This document shows, piece after piece, positions 39,993 to 49,240 of a stretch of 64,000 nucleotides of DNA. Origin of the DNA: CAWGOF01 sp963824225 (GTDB taxonomy: Bacteria; Acidobacteriota; Polarisedimenticolia; Polarisedimenticolales; Polarisedimenticolaceae); NCBI GenBank assembly GCA_963824225.1, contig CAWGOF010000003.1, positions 3,286,001 to 3,350,000 of the forward strand. The letters are read 5' to 3'. The notes below the pieces were generated by a model. That model was not told the DNA's origin. It saw only the letters and a program-made list of their open reading frames with translations, and did no database searches. How positions within the stretch are numbered: the stretch's first letter is position 1; the number at the start of each line of letters is the position of its first letter. The translations under genes were made by a program, and so were the position numbers.

Positions 39993-42900
39993 GTGGCCGA
40001 TTTCTTCATCCGGCGGCCGATCGTCGCCATCGTCATCTCGATCCTCATCGTGCTGCTCGGCCTGAACGCCCTGCGCGGCCTGAGCGTCGAGCAGTACCCG
40101 TTCCTCGCACCACCGACGATCCGTATCACGGCGACGTACCAGGGGGCGTCGGCGGTGGCCGTCGAGCAGTCGGTGGCCACGCCGGTCGAGCAGGAGGTGA
40201 ACGGCGTCGAGGGCATGATCTACATGAAGTCGTCGAACACGAGCGACGGCCGCATGCAGCTCAACGTGAACTTCGGGGTCGGCACCGACCAGGACATGGC
40301 CAACGTGCTGACCCAGAACCGGGTGTCCTCGGCCCAGGCCCGCCTGCCGCAGGAAGTGATCCAGCAGGGTGTGACCGTCAAGAAGCAGAGCCCGAGCATC
40401 TTGATGGTGATCTCGCTCTTCTCGCCCGACGGCAGCTATGACGCCGAGTTCCTGATCAATTACTGCGGGATCAACCTGCGCGACCAGATCCTGCGCATTC
40501 CGGGTATCGCCCAGGTCGACCTGTTCGGCGGCACCGACTACGGGATGCGCATCTGGCTCAGGCCCGACAAGCTGGCCAAGCTCGGCCTGACGCCGTCCGA
40601 CATCATCTCGGCGATCAAGGAGCAGAACCTCCAGGCCCCGGCGGGCCGTGTGGGCGGGGCGCCTTCGCCCAAGGACCAGGAGTTCACGTACACCGTCAGC
40701 GCGCCGAGCCGCCTCGTGACGGCGGAGGAGTTCGCGAACATCATCGTGCGCGAAACGGCCACGGGCGCGCAGATCCGCATCAAGGACGTCGGCCGCGTGG
40801 CGCTCGGGTCGCAGAACTACGACTCGTTCGGTCGGCTCAACGGCAAGCCCGCGGGCGCCATGGCCGTGTACTTGCTGCCCGGCGCGAACCAGCTCCAGGC
40901 GTCGGAAGCCATCTACCACACCCTGGAGACCGCGAAGGGGTTCTTCCCATCCGACATGGACTACAAGATCGTCTACGACACGACACCGGCGGTCGAGGCG
41001 TCGATCGAGTCGATCGTTCACACGTTCGTCGAGGCCATCATCCTGGTCACGCTCGTCGTGTTCATCTTCCTGCAGAACCTGCGGGCCACGATCATCCCGC
41101 TCCTGACCGTGCCGGTGTCCTTGATCGGGACGTTCATCTTCTTTCCGCTGCTCGGCTTCTCGGTCAACACGCTGTCGATGTTCGGCCTGATCCTGGCGAT
41201 CGGCATCGTCGTCGACGACGCGATCGTGGTCGTCGAAGCGGTGATGCACCACATCGAGCACGGGAAGTCTCCGCGCGACGCGACGATCCAGGCGATGAAG
41301 GAGGTCTCGGCGCCGGTCATCGGCATCGCGCTGATCCTGACCGCGGTGTTCGTTCCGGTCGCGTTCATCCCGGGCCTGACCGGACGGATGTACCAGCAGT
41401 TCGCCCTGACGATCGCGATCTCCGTGCTGCTCTCGGCGTTCAGCGCGCTGTCGCTCTCGCCCGCGCTCGCAGCGATGCTGCTCCGGCCGCCCAAGCCGGC
41501 GCGCGGCCCCCTGGGCTGGTTCTTCGGCAAGTTCAATCGCGGGTTCGAGCGCGTGACGAACGGGTACCTGGTTGGCGCCAAGCTGCTCGTGCGGAAGTCG
41601 ATCCTGACGATCGGGATCGTGGCCGCGGTCGCCGTCGGCGCAGGCTTCTTCGGCGGCGCGCTCCCCGCGGGGTTCATCCCCGACGAGGACCAGGGGATCC
41701 TGGGCGTCAACGTGATGCTTCCAGCCGCCTCGTCGCTCGAGCGCACGAGCGCGGTCCTGGCCCAGGTCGAAGAGATCGTGGGCCAGGAGGCGAGCATCGA
41801 GTCGTACCAGACGATCGGCGGCTATGGCGTCGTCACCAGCACCTACCAGCCGAACTTCGGCACGTTGTTCCTGCGGCTCAAGCCGTGGGACGAGCGCAAG
41901 GGCGAGTCGCTGCACGCGTTCGACGTGATGAAGCGGCTCCAGGCGCAGCTCGCACAGATCCCCGAGGCGATCATCTTCCCGTTCAACGTTCCGACGATCT
42001 CGGGCTTCGGCGCGTCCGCCGGGTTCAACTTCTTGCTCCAGGACCGCAGCGGCGCGTTGACCGTGGAGCAGCTCGGTGGGCTGAGCCAGCAGTTCATCGA
42101 GTCCGCGCGCCAGCGTCCCGAGATCGGCAACATTTTCACGTCGTTCGATCCGCGCTATCCGCAGGTCAAGGTCGACCTCGATCGCGAGAAGGCGCGCAAG
42201 CTCGGGGTTCCGGTCGATGACGCGTTCCAGGCGCTGGCGACGAGCCTGGGCGGGAGCTACGTCAACGACTTCAACCGCTTCGGCCGGCTGTTCCGGGTCT
42301 ACGTCCAGGCCGAAGCCGACTACCGGCGCAAGCCCGAGGACATCGGCGAGGTCTGGGTCCGGAGCGAGACCACGGGCGACATGATCCCGCTGTCGACCCT
42401 GGTCACGATCACGTCCCAAGCCGGGACCGAGCTGACGAACCGGTTCAACCTGCTGCGCTCGGTCGAGCTGCAGGGCGTGCCCGGCCGGGGCTTCGCCTCC
42501 GGGCAAGCGCTCGCCGCGCTCGAGGCCGTGTTCCAGGAGACGATGCCGCCCGAGATGGGCTTCGCTTACTCCTCGCTGTCGTACCAGGAGAAGACCGCGC
42601 CGCCTGCCGGGCCGACCCTCATCGCTGCGATTGTGTTCGTGTTCCTACTGCTCGCGGCGATGTACGAGAGCTGGCGCCTGCCGTGGGCCGTGCTCCTCGG
42701 CTCGCCGCTGGTCGTGCTCGGGGCGTTCTTCGGCGTGTGGCTCCTGGGCTACGACAACAACGTGTACGTCCAGATCGGCAACATCATGCTCATCGGCCTC
42801 GCGGCCAAGAACGCGATCCTGATCGTCGAGTTCGCCAAGGCCAAGCACGACGAGGGCATGGGGCTCAAGGAAGCCGCGCTCGAGTCGGCGAAGCTGCGGT

Positions 42901-43145
42901 TCCGCCCGATCCTGATGACGGCGTTCGCGTTCATTCTTGGCGTCGTCCCGCTGATGAAGGCCGCAGGCGCGGGCGCGGGGGCCCAGAACGTGATGGGCAC
43001 CGCCGTATTCTTCGGCATGCTCGTGGCGACCGCGCTCGGCGTGTTCCTGATCCCCGGCAACTACGTGTTCGTCGAGAGCCTGGGTCGGCGGCGCGCGGCG
43101 CAGGTCCAGGCGACACCCGCGGCGACGCCCGAGGGGGCGCACTGA
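39993..43145 (+). CDS. RND (HAE1-type) efflux pump, inner-membrane permease
   Basis: A 1050-residue AcrB/MexB-type proton-driven exporter with normal length and organisation. It has an N-terminal FFIRRPIVAIVISILIVLLGL helix, two large periplasmic loops, and transmembrane helices 2-6 with the proton-relay acidic pair in LAIGIVVDDAIVVVEAV. The second half mirrors this (GNIMLIGLAAKNAILIVEFA). PAGFIPDEDQG and the porter-domain signature are present. It likely exports hydrophobic or amphiphilic compounds; substrate unknown. GTG start at 39993, only three bases after the adaptor stop. Confidence 0.96.
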   Translation: MADFFIRRPIVAIVISILIVLLGLNALRGLSVEQYPFLAPPTIRITATYQGASAVAVEQSVATPVEQEVNGVEGMIYMKSSNTSDGRMQLNVNFGVGTDQDMANVLTQNRVSSAQARLPQEVIQQGVTVKKQSPSILMVISLFSPDGSYDAEFLINYCGINLRDQILRIPGIAQVDLFGGTDYGMRIWLRPDKLAKLGLTPSDIISAIKEQNLQAPAGRVGGAPSPKDQEFTYTVSAPSRLVTAEEFANIIVRETATGAQIRIKDVGRVALGSQNYDSFGRLNGKPAGAMAVYLLPGANQLQASEAIYHTLETAKGFFPSDMDYKIVYDTTPAVEASIESIVHTFVEAIILVTLVVFIFLQNLRATIIPLLTVPVSLIGTFIFFPLLGFSVNTLSMFGLILAIGIVVDDAIVVVEAVMHHIEHGKSPRDATIQAMKEVSAPVIGIALILTAVFVPVAFIPGLTGRMYQQFALTIAISVLLSAFSALSLSPALAAMLLRPPKPARGPLGWFFGKFNRGFERVTNGYLVGAKLLVRKSILTIGIVAAVAVGAGFFGGALPAGFIPDEDQGILGVNVMLPAASSLERTSAVLAQVEEIVGQEASIESYQTIGGYGVVTSTYQPNFGTLFLRLKPWDERKGESLHAFDVMKRLQAQLAQIPEAIIFPFNVPTISGFGASAGFNFLLQDRSGALTVEQLGGLSQQFIESARQRPEIGNIFTSFDPRYPQVKVDLDREKARKLGVPVDDAFQALATSLGGSYVNDFNRFGRLFRVYVQAEADYRRKPEDIGEVWVRSETTGDMIPLSTLVTITSQAGTELTNRFNLLRSVELQGVPGRGFASGQALAALEAVFQETMPPEMGFAYSSLSYQEKTAPPAGPTLIAAIVFVFLLLAAMYESWRLPWAVLLGSPLVVLGAFFGVWLLGYDNNVYVQIGNIMLIGLAAKNAILIVEFAKAKHDEGMGLKEAALESAKLRFRPILMTAFAFILGVVPLMKAAGAGAGAQNVMGTAVFFGMLVATALGVFLIPGNYVFVESLGRRRAAQVQATPAATPEGAH

Positions 43146-43146
43146 C

Positions 43147-44574
43147 GTGCGGCGGCGGCTCCTGGCGATCCTGGCCTGTGCGCTCGTCGCGCCCGCGTGC
43201 ACGCTCGGGCCGGACTACAAGCGCCCGCCGATCGACGCACCGCAGGCCTGGCGCGAGGTGCCCGTCGCCGAGGCGACGAGCCTGGCCAACACGCCGTGGT
43301 GGGAGCTGTTCCACGACCCCACGCTCGAGGAGCTGATCCGGATCGCGCTCGCCGAGAACAAAGACCTCAAGATCGCCGCCGAGCGCATCGTCGAGGCCCA
43401 GGCGCGCTACGGCTTCACCAAGGCCGATCGCTACCCGCAGATCGACGCCAGCGCGTCCGCCGGCCGCGTTCGGACGAGCGAGGTCGGGCCGATCCCCCTG
43501 CCCCCGGGCACCGATCCCGAAGCCTCGGACTACTTCGTCGGCGTCGACGTGAGCTGGGAGATCGACTTCTTCGGCAGGTTCCGCCGGGCCAACGAGGCCG
43601 AGCGCGCGCTGCTGCTCGCGACCGAGGACGCTCGGCGGTCGGTCCTGATCACGCTCGTCGCCGACGTCGCGAGCGCGTACGTCGATCTGCGGGCGTTCGA
43701 CTACGAGCTCGAGATCAGCCGCCGGACGCTCGAGTCCCGCCGCGAGTACCTCGAGCTGGCCAAAGTGCGCTTCGAGGGTGGGGTGACGTCCGAGCTCGAC
43801 TTCCGCCAGGCCGAGTCCGAGTTCTACCGCACGCAGGCGCTGACCTACGACTTCGAGCGCCAGGTCACGGAGACGGAGAACGAGCTGGCCGTGCTCCTCG
43901 GTCGCAATCCGCAATCGGTGCCCCGCGGCACGGCGCTCGAGGACCAGCCGGTGCCGCCGGACGTGCCCGCGGGCCTGCCGTCCGACCTGCTCGAGCGCCG
44001 CCCGGACCTGCGCCAGGCCGAGCAGGAGCTGGTCGCGTCCAATGCACGGATCGGCGAGGCCAAGGCGCTGCTGTACCCGCGCATCGCCCTGACCGGCTCC
44101 TACGGCACCGAGAGCGCCGACCTGGGCGATCTGTTCGAAGCCCCGGCGCGCACGTGGTCGATCGCCGCGGGTCTGCTCCAGCCGATCTTCCACGGCGGGC
44201 GGAACAGGCGGCGCGTCGAGATCACGGAATCCCAGAACCGCCAGGCGCTCTACGCCTACGAGCTGGCGATCCTCCAGGCGTTCCGCGAGGTCGAGGATGC
44301 GCTCGTCGGCTACCGCAAGTTCGGCGAGCAGCGCGTGGCCCAGGGCCATCGCGTCGAGGCCGAGCGCAAGCGGCTCGAGCTGTCGGACCTGCGCTACCGT
44401 GGCGGTGTCGCACCGTACCTCGAGGTGCTCGACTCCCAGCGCTCGCTGTTCACCGCCGAGCTCGACGAGGTCCAGTCGATCCGCGACGAGCTGACTTCCG
44501 TGATCCGCCTGTACAAGTCGCTCGGCGGCGGCTGGTCGACCACGACGGAGTCGTGGCAGGTGGAGTCGGAGTGA
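43147..44574 (+). CDS. Outer-membrane efflux channel, NodT/TolC-type lipoprotein
   Basis: A 475-residue outer-membrane factor. Lipobox LVAPAC puts the lipidated Cys at about 18, followed by the family opening TLGPDYKRPPIDAPQAWRE and WWELFHDPTLEELI. Two repeated helical/barrel halves follow (IAAERIVEAQARYGFTKADRYPQIDASASA and LVASNARIGEAKALLYPRIALTGSYG), with LLERRPDLRQAEQEL. It completes the tripartite pump. GTG start at 43147 right after the permease stop; its own stop overlaps the GTG of the fourth gene (GTGA at 44571). Confidence 0.95.
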   Translation: MRRRLLAILACALVAPACTLGPDYKRPPIDAPQAWREVPVAEATSLANTPWWELFHDPTLEELIRIALAENKDLKIAAERIVEAQARYGFTKADRYPQIDASASAGRVRTSEVGPIPLPPGTDPEASDYFVGVDVSWEIDFFGRFRRANEAERALLLATEDARRSVLITLVADVASAYVDLRAFDYELEISRRTLESRREYLELAKVRFEGGVTSELDFRQAESEFYRTQALTYDFERQVTETENELAVLLGRNPQSVPRGTALEDQPVPPDVPAGLPSDLLERRPDLRQAEQELVASNARIGEAKALLYPRIALTGSYGTESADLGDLFEAPARTWSIAAGLLQPIFHGGRNRRRVEITESQNRQALYAYELAILQAFREVEDALVGYRKFGEQRVAQGHRVEAERKRLELSDLRYRGGVAPYLEVLDSQRSLFTAELDEVQSIRDELTSVIRLYKSLGGGWSTTTESWQVESE

Positions 44575-46781
44575 CGCGACGACACCTGCCCCCCTCGGTA
44601 GCGCTCGTCGCGCTGCTATGGACGCCGCTCGCCGCGGCCAAGGGCATCGACTGGCCGCGGGAGATGTCGAGCGCGGACGGGAAGCTCGTCCTGTACCAGC
44701 CGCAGATCGACACGGTCGACAAGCAGACGCAGACGGTAAACGCGCGCGCCGCGGTTGCCGTCACGCCGAAGGGCGCGAAGGAGCCGATCTTCGGCGCCGT
44801 TTGGCTCGAGAGCCGGTTCGAGATCGACCGCGACGCCCGGACGGTCACGTTCAAGGAGGTCAAGGTCCCGCGCCAGCGCTTCCCGACCTCGAACCCAGAA
44901 GCCGAAAAGAAGGTGGCCGCGCTGATCGAGCACGACCTGGCCAAGGCCGATCTGACGACGTCGCTCGACACGATCGTCGCCGCGGTCCACGCCGCGGAGG
45001 CCGAGCGCGAGGTCGCGGAAGGGCTGCGCAACGACCCGCCGAAGATTCTGTTCGAGACGGAGCCGGCGCTGCTCGTCTCGATCGACGGGGAAGCGCGCCT
45101 CGTCGACATCCAGGGCTCCGAGCTGAAGCGGGTCCTCAACACCTCGGCGTTCCTCGTGTTCGACCCCCAGGGCAAGGACTACTGGCTCAACGCGCGCGTC
45201 GCCTGGTTCAGAACCGACGATCTACGCAAGCCGTGGAAGACGGCCAAGGCGCCCAAGGACGTGCAGGCGCTGTTCGATCAGGTGCAGAAGCCGCCGAGCG
45301 CGGAGGATGCACCGAAGGCCAAGGCGACGAAGTCGCCCAAAGCGCCCGAGCCGCCGAAGATCCTCATCGCGTTCGAGCCGACCGAGTTGATCCAGTGCCA
45401 GGGCAATCCGGTGTTCTCCGTGTTCCCGGGGAACGAGCTGCTGTGGGTCACGAACACCAAGAGCGACCTGTTCCAGGAGGTGGCCTCCCAGCAGTGGTGG
45501 GTCCTGCTCTCCGGGCGCTGGTACCACGCGAAAGCGCTCACCGGCCCGTGGGTGTTCGCGAGACCCGATCAGCTTCCGGCGAGCTTCGCTGCAATCCCCG
45601 AGGGCTCGGCCAAGGCCCATGTCCTGGCCCATGTCGCCGGCACGCCCGAGGCGCAAGAAGCGCTTATGGACTCGCAGATCCCGCAGACGGCGGCGATCAA
45701 GCGCAACGAGGCCAAGACCAGCGTCGCGTACGACGGCGAGCCGAAGTTCGAGAAGATCGAGGGCACCGAGGTCGAGTACGCGGTGAACACCGCGTCGCAG
45801 GTGCTGCGCATCCACGGCAAGTACTACGTGTGCGATCAGGCCGTGTGGTTCACGGGCGATGCGGCGACGGGGCCGTGGGTCGTCGCGGACAAGGTACCGC
45901 CCGAAGTGCAGCAGATCCCGCCCAGCTCGCCCGTCCACAACACGAAGTACGTCTACGTCTACGAGTCCACGCCCGAGGTCGTGTACACCGGCTACACGGC
46001 GGGCTACGTCGGCAGCTATCCGTACTACGGCACGGTGGTGTGGGGCACCGGCTGGTACTACCCGCCGTACTGGGCGCCGTGCTGCTACTACCCGCACCCG
46101 TGGACCTACGGCTACGCCGCGGCGTACAGCCCGTACGTGGGCTGGGGCTTCGCCGTCGGGATGACCTGGGGCGCGTTCACGATCAGCGTGGGCTGGGGCG
46201 GCGGCTATCCCGGCTACTGGGGACCCGGCTACTACCCGCCGCCGATCTACGTCGGTGGCGGCGGCGGCGTGGGCGGGATCGGTGGCGTGGGTGGGATCGG
46301 TGGTGCCGGCGGGGTCGGTGGCCCGGGCGGGATCGGTGGCCCGGGTGGACCCTCGACTCTGCCCGCGAACGGCACGAACGCGAACATCTATAACCGCGGG
46401 GGCAACACGGGTCGCAACGCCGCCACATCCAAGGACAGGGCCGGGCCGTCGACGCGCCCCACGAACGGCGCGAACAACGTCTACGCCGACCAGAACGGCA
46501 ACGTGTACCGGCGCAACGGCGATGGCAAATGGCAGCAGCGCGACGCCGGCGGCTGGAAGGGGACCGGCGCCGGTGCCGGATCGAAGCCGTCGACGCGCCC
46601 GTCGACCGGTGCGAGCGCCAGGCCGTCGACGCCGCAGGCGCCGTCCCAATCCCTGCAGCGCGACTACCAGTCGCGCAGCCGCAGCACGCAGCGGACGCAG
46701 AGCTATGGCGGCTCGTACGGCGGCGGAAGCATGTCCCGCGGTGGTGGGATGCGCGGCGGTGGCGGTGGCCGCCGTCGCTGA
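44571..46781 (+). CDS. Exported protein with Tyr/Gly-rich low-complexity C-terminus, fourth gene of the RND operon
   Basis: A 736-residue exported protein with signal peptide ending LAAAKG. The N-terminal part has IDWPREMSSADGKLVLYQPQIDTVDKQT. Two homologous segments then contain a W..W/Y pattern (KILIAFEPTELIQCQGNPVFSVFPGNELLWVTNTKSDLF...QQWWVLLSGRWYHAKALTGPWVF; VSYDGEP-like ...YAVNTASQVLRIHGKYYVCDQAVWFTGDAATGPWVVA). A Tyr/Trp/Gly/Pro-rich stretch, a GGIGG tandem array (near 46250-46350) and a Ser/Arg/Gly tail follow. The family is widespread in proteobacteria, without known function. It is translationally coupled to the channel gene, so it is made with the pump. Intact. Confidence 0.82.
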   Translation: MTRRHLPPSVALVALLWTPLAAAKGIDWPREMSSADGKLVLYQPQIDTVDKQTQTVNARAAVAVTPKGAKEPIFGAVWLESRFEIDRDARTVTFKEVKVPRQRFPTSNPEAEKKVAALIEHDLAKADLTTSLDTIVAAVHAAEAEREVAEGLRNDPPKILFETEPALLVSIDGEARLVDIQGSELKRVLNTSAFLVFDPQGKDYWLNARVAWFRTDDLRKPWKTAKAPKDVQALFDQVQKPPSAEDAPKAKATKSPKAPEPPKILIAFEPTELIQCQGNPVFSVFPGNELLWVTNTKSDLFQEVASQQWWVLLSGRWYHAKALTGPWVFARPDQLPASFAAIPEGSAKAHVLAHVAGTPEAQEALMDSQIPQTAAIKRNEAKTSVAYDGEPKFEKIEGTEVEYAVNTASQVLRIHGKYYVCDQAVWFTGDAATGPWVVADKVPPEVQQIPPSSPVHNTKYVYVYESTPEVVYTGYTAGYVGSYPYYGTVVWGTGWYYPPYWAPCCYYPHPWTYGYAAAYSPYVGWGFAVGMTWGAFTISVGWGGGYPGYWGPGYYPPPIYVGGGGGVGGIGGVGGIGGAGGVGGPGGIGGPGGPSTLPANGTNANIYNRGGNTGRNAATSKDRAGPSTRPTNGANNVYADQNGNVYRRNGDGKWQQRDAGGWKGTGAGAGSKPSTRPSTGASARPSTPQAPSQSLQRDYQSRSRSTQRTQSYGGSYGGGSMSRGGGMRGGGGGRRR
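46255..46352 (+). repeat. Tandem glycine-rich coding repeat (GGIGG/GGVGG)
   Basis: Within the preceding gene, short degenerate units encoding GG-[IV]-GG-[VAP] recur about eight times, mostly 15-18 bases each (for example GGGATCGGTGGC). They produce a flexible glycine-rich segment. Variation in unit number between strains would be expected. Confidence 0.7.
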
Positions 46782-46784
46782 GAT

Positions 46785-47381
46785 CTACTTCTTCGCGAAC
46801 CCGTCGGTCGGAGCCCAGCTCGAGTCGACGATGCTGTTGGCGAACTTGCTCTCGCTCCCGGCCAGCACGTTCACGTTCGGATCGTAGGCCGAGGTCGGGT
46901 GCCACTCGGAGTCGATCGGGGCCTTGGCCCACTGCGACGGGGCCCAGTTGTGCTGCGCCGGATCGGGCGCCCAGTAGGTCGGGCCGAGCGTCGTGGTGAC
47001 GACGCTCGGCTGGAACTCCGCCGGCTTGCCGAACACGGCGAGTTGCTCGTTCGGCGTCGTCGGCTTGACCTCGGGCCCGGCGAGCTGACGCGGCTCGGAG
47101 TACGTCAGGCCGGTCGGCACACCGCTCGGCACCGAGGCGGGAGGTGGAGGCATCGCCTGCGGCACCTCGCGGGTTCCGCGAATCCCGACCTCGGCAACGA
47201 GCGAGACCGGCACGGGGACAACGGTGTCGCCCGCGAGCTCGAGGAGATACATGTCACCGTCGCGACGGACGTCGAGCCCGTCGAGCACGCGGCCGTCGGT
47301 CAGCCGCAGGAACGCATCGGCGAGCGCCGGCGCGATCGCGAGGGCGAGCGCCGCCAGGATCAGCAGCGTCCGCCGCGTCAC
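46785..47381 (-). CDS. Exported protein of unknown function
   Basis: A 198-residue protein with a hydrophobic leader (RRTLLILAALALAIAPALA). A small beta domain FLRLTDGRVLDGLDVRRDGDMYLLELAGDTVVPVPVSLVAEV follows, similar in pattern to the short SH3-like modules that appear after signal peptides in Planctomycetes-like exported proteins. A Pro-rich linker and a C-terminal region with TYWAPDPAQHNWAPSQWAKAPIDSEWHPTSAYDPNVNVL come after. The GTG at 47381 overlaps the upstream gene's stop (GTGA), giving coupled translation. Its stop lies three bases from the convergent RND-operon end. Function unknown. Confidence 0.7.
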   Translation of the reverse strand: MTRRTLLILAALALAIAPALADAFLRLTDGRVLDGLDVRRDGDMYLLELAGDTVVPVPVSLVAEVGIRGTREVPQAMPPPPASVPSGVPTGLTYSEPRQLAGPEVKPTTPNEQLAVFGKPAEFQPSVVTTTLGPTYWAPDPAQHNWAPSQWAKAPIDSEWHPTSAYDPNVNVLAGSESKFANSIVDSSWAPTDGFAKK

Positions 47382-47935
47382 TCCACGAGGTCCACTTGGA
47401 TATCGAGGTGCAGGGTCCCGCCGTCGGGGTCCGGGGCCTCGGCGACGCGCACGCGCTTGCCGGGCGCCACGACCACGCGCAGCGCTTGCTGGAACGTGCC
47501 GATCAGCGTCGGCTTCGAGCTCGTCACGTCGCCCAGCGGTGCGCCGCGCGCGCCGCTGATCTCGACTTGCCCGTGGACCACGAGCCGACGGTCGGGGAGC
47601 ACGTCGGTCTGCAGATCCGCGCTGACGCCGATGTTCTGGTAGATGAAGGACGTGGCCGGGGCGTCCGAGCCGTCGGCGGAGGATTGGCGCGTGGGGATCG
47701 GGGCGCGCCAACCCATCAGGATGCGTGTTGGCCCACCCGCCTGACCGAGCATCCGGTAGGTCTTCTCCTCCGAGCCTGATGGTCCGCCCGACTTGCCGAC
47801 GAACAGGGTCAACTTCACGTTGGGCGGCACGTCGGCCTTGGCCGAGCCTTCCGGCGGAGCGGGGGCGGCGGCGGCGGTCGCCGCGGCGGCGGCGGTTACG
47901 ACGAGCAGGGAACACAGCAGCACGGACCGCTTCAT
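47378..47935 (-). CDS. Exported cytochrome-c-biogenesis-CcmI-like or unknown periplasmic protein
   Basis: A 185-residue protein with signal peptide MKRSVLLCSLLVVTAAAAATAAAA. A beta-rich body follows (KLTLFVGKSGGPSGSEEKTYRMLGQAGGPTRILMGWRAPIPT, SFIYQNIGVSADLQTDVLPDRRLVVHGQVEISG, GTLHLDIQVDLVE). The centre, with ADLQTDVL..GR..V.G.VEIS and IGTFQQ.LRV....G, is of the kind seen in exported proteins of unknown function from Myxococcota and Acidobacteriota; no reliable assignment can be made, and the CcmI suggestion is weak. It is the first gene of a GTGA-coupled pair. Confidence 0.6.
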   Translation of the reverse strand: MKRSVLLCSLLVVTAAAAATAAAAPAPPEGSAKADVPPNVKLTLFVGKSGGPSGSEEKTYRMLGQAGGPTRILMGWRAPIPTRQSSADGSDAPATSFIYQNIGVSADLQTDVLPDRRLVVHGQVEISGARGAPLGDVTSSKPTLIGTFQQALRVVVAPGKRVRVAEAPDPDGGTLHLDIQVDLVE

Positions 47936-47984
47936 GAGGTCTCCTAGTCCGGACTACGAGCCGGGATCGGACGAGTCTGCCACA

Positions 47985-48380
47985 TCAACGCCGGTACGTG
48001 TAGCGGGTGGTCCGCACCTCGATGATCCCGGTGCGCCGGCTCACTTTCGGCTGGTCGACCTCGATCGTGACGCCGTCGAGCGCGGCATCGCGATCGAGGA
48101 TCGCGCGGGCGAGTCGCTCGGGTCGGGCGAGGTCCCCGAGGCCCAGTCGCGCGCGCTGGAACGCGTACGTATCCACGTCGGTGAGGGAAACGGTCGTTCC
48201 GTCCGATCGCACGCCGGTGATGCGCAGCTCAGCCGGCATCTGCGGTGCCGCATACATCCCCCAACCCATCAGCTTCCACGGGTTCACGTCCCAGCGCTTC
48301 ACCAGGCCGATGTGCACGGCGGGCCACAGGGCGAACCCGATCAGCCAGCCATGCACGATCGCGCGCTTGAGCGGTCTCAA
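47985..48380 (-). CDS. Small membrane-associated protein coupled to an HTTM-type gene
   Basis: A 131-residue protein with an N-terminal hydrophobic segment (IVHGWLIGFALWPAVHIGLV) followed by a soluble domain KRWDVNPWKLMGWGMYAAPQMPAELRITGVRSDGTTVSLTDVDTYAFQRARLGLGDLARPERLA. The KRWDVNPWKLMGWGMYA block is characteristic of proteins adjacent to HTTM/vitamin-K-carboxylase-like genes. The TTG at 48380 was chosen because it overlaps the upstream stop as TTGA and includes the whole hydrophobic helix; a GTG further in is the alternative. Function unknown. Confidence 0.68.
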   Translation of the reverse strand: MRPLKRAIVHGWLIGFALWPAVHIGLVKRWDVNPWKLMGWGMYAAPQMPAELRITGVRSDGTTVSLTDVDTYAFQRARLGLGDLARPERLARAILDRDAALDGVTIEVDQPKVSRRTGIIEVRTTRYTYRR

Positions 48381-49240
48381 TGGAAGCCCACGTCCGGCAG
48401 GACGCCGAGCCGGACGAGGAGCGCCGCGAGGAGGAGCAGGGCGAACGGCAGGACCGAGCGACCGAGCGCGTTCCCGCGAGCGAAGAGCAAGATCGCCGCG
48501 GCGAACTCGACACCGAACATCAGCTCGCGGGTCACGAGCTCCATCGCCAAGATCATTCCGCAGGTCGCGATGCAGGCGAGCGTCCGTGTCGCGCGCGGGA
48601 TCAGCAGTCCCGCGAGGGCCAGCTCTGTGACCCAGATCGCGTTCGACAGGAGCACGAGCGCCGGGCTCGTCGCCAGGAACGGACCGTCTCCCGCGGACCA
48701 GGTGGAGGTGCTCAGCCGGACGAAGTCGTGCGGGGCGAACAGCGGCTCGAAAGCGGTCTGGAAGCTGTCCGACCACAGCGACCAGGCGAGGAACTGGCCT
48801 CGAAACCAGTAGCCATGAACGAGCTTCTGCAGCCCGGAGTAGAACAGGACGACGACGGTCATGAAGCGCAGGGTGCGCAGGAGCAGCGTCTGCTCCGGCC
48901 CCTCGTCGTCGTCGAGCAGCGCGAGGAGCCCGGCGAACCCGGCCTCGAGATACCGATGGTTGCCGGCCATCGGAAACAGTCGCACGACGTACCAGACCTG
49001 CAGGAGCGCGAGGCCGGCGAATGCCGGCCGGCGCCAGCGCCCGTGAACGACGACGACCGTGAGGAGCGTGACGATCACCAGGGCCGCGATCGTGGCGCCG
49101 CCGACCTCGTCGACACGATTCAGGTACTTCGTCCAGTACTCGGTGCAGACGACCAGGGACAGAACGACTCCGAACGCCCGCAGCTTGCGGCGCTCGGTGC
49201 CCGGCTCGTCGCCGTCGAGCAGCGACAGAACCTCCGTCAT
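48377..49240 (-). CDS. HTTM/vitamin-K-carboxylase-like integral membrane protein
   Basis: A 287-residue multi-helix membrane protein (about seven hydrophobic segments, for example AALVIVTLLTVVVV, FMTVVVLFYSGLQKLVHGYW, LVLLSNAIWVTELALAGLLIP). The central block VVLFYSGLQKLVHGYWFRGQFLAW is typical of HTTM-domain proteins related to the membrane part of vitamin-K-dependent gamma-carboxylase. The bacterial relatives are mostly uncharacterised. ATG at 49240 overlaps the upstream stop (ATGA), and its own stop overlaps the next gene's TTG, so three genes are translated as a chain. Confidence 0.8.
   Translation of the reverse strand: MTEVLSLLDGDEPGTERRKLRAFGVVLSLVVCTEYWTKYLNRVDEVGGATIAALVIVTLLTVVVVHGRWRRPAFAGLALLQVWYVVRLFPMAGNHRYLEAGFAGLLALLDDDEGPEQTLLLRTLRFMTVVVLFYSGLQKLVHGYWFRGQFLAWSLWSDSFQTAFEPLFAPHDFVRLSTSTWSAGDGPFLATSPALVLLSNAIWVTELALAGLLIPRATRTLACIATCGMILAMELVTRELMFGVEFAAAILLFARGNALGRSVLPFALLLLAALLVRLGVLPDVGFH

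Noticed and set aside
39330..42506. Long minus-strand open frame opposite the RND pump
   Set aside because: Low-complexity Arg/Asp/His-rich translation; the plus strand encodes a full-length RND adaptor and permease.
46255..46352. Intergenic tandem repeat
   Set aside because: The repeats lie inside an open frame and encode a glycine-rich segment.
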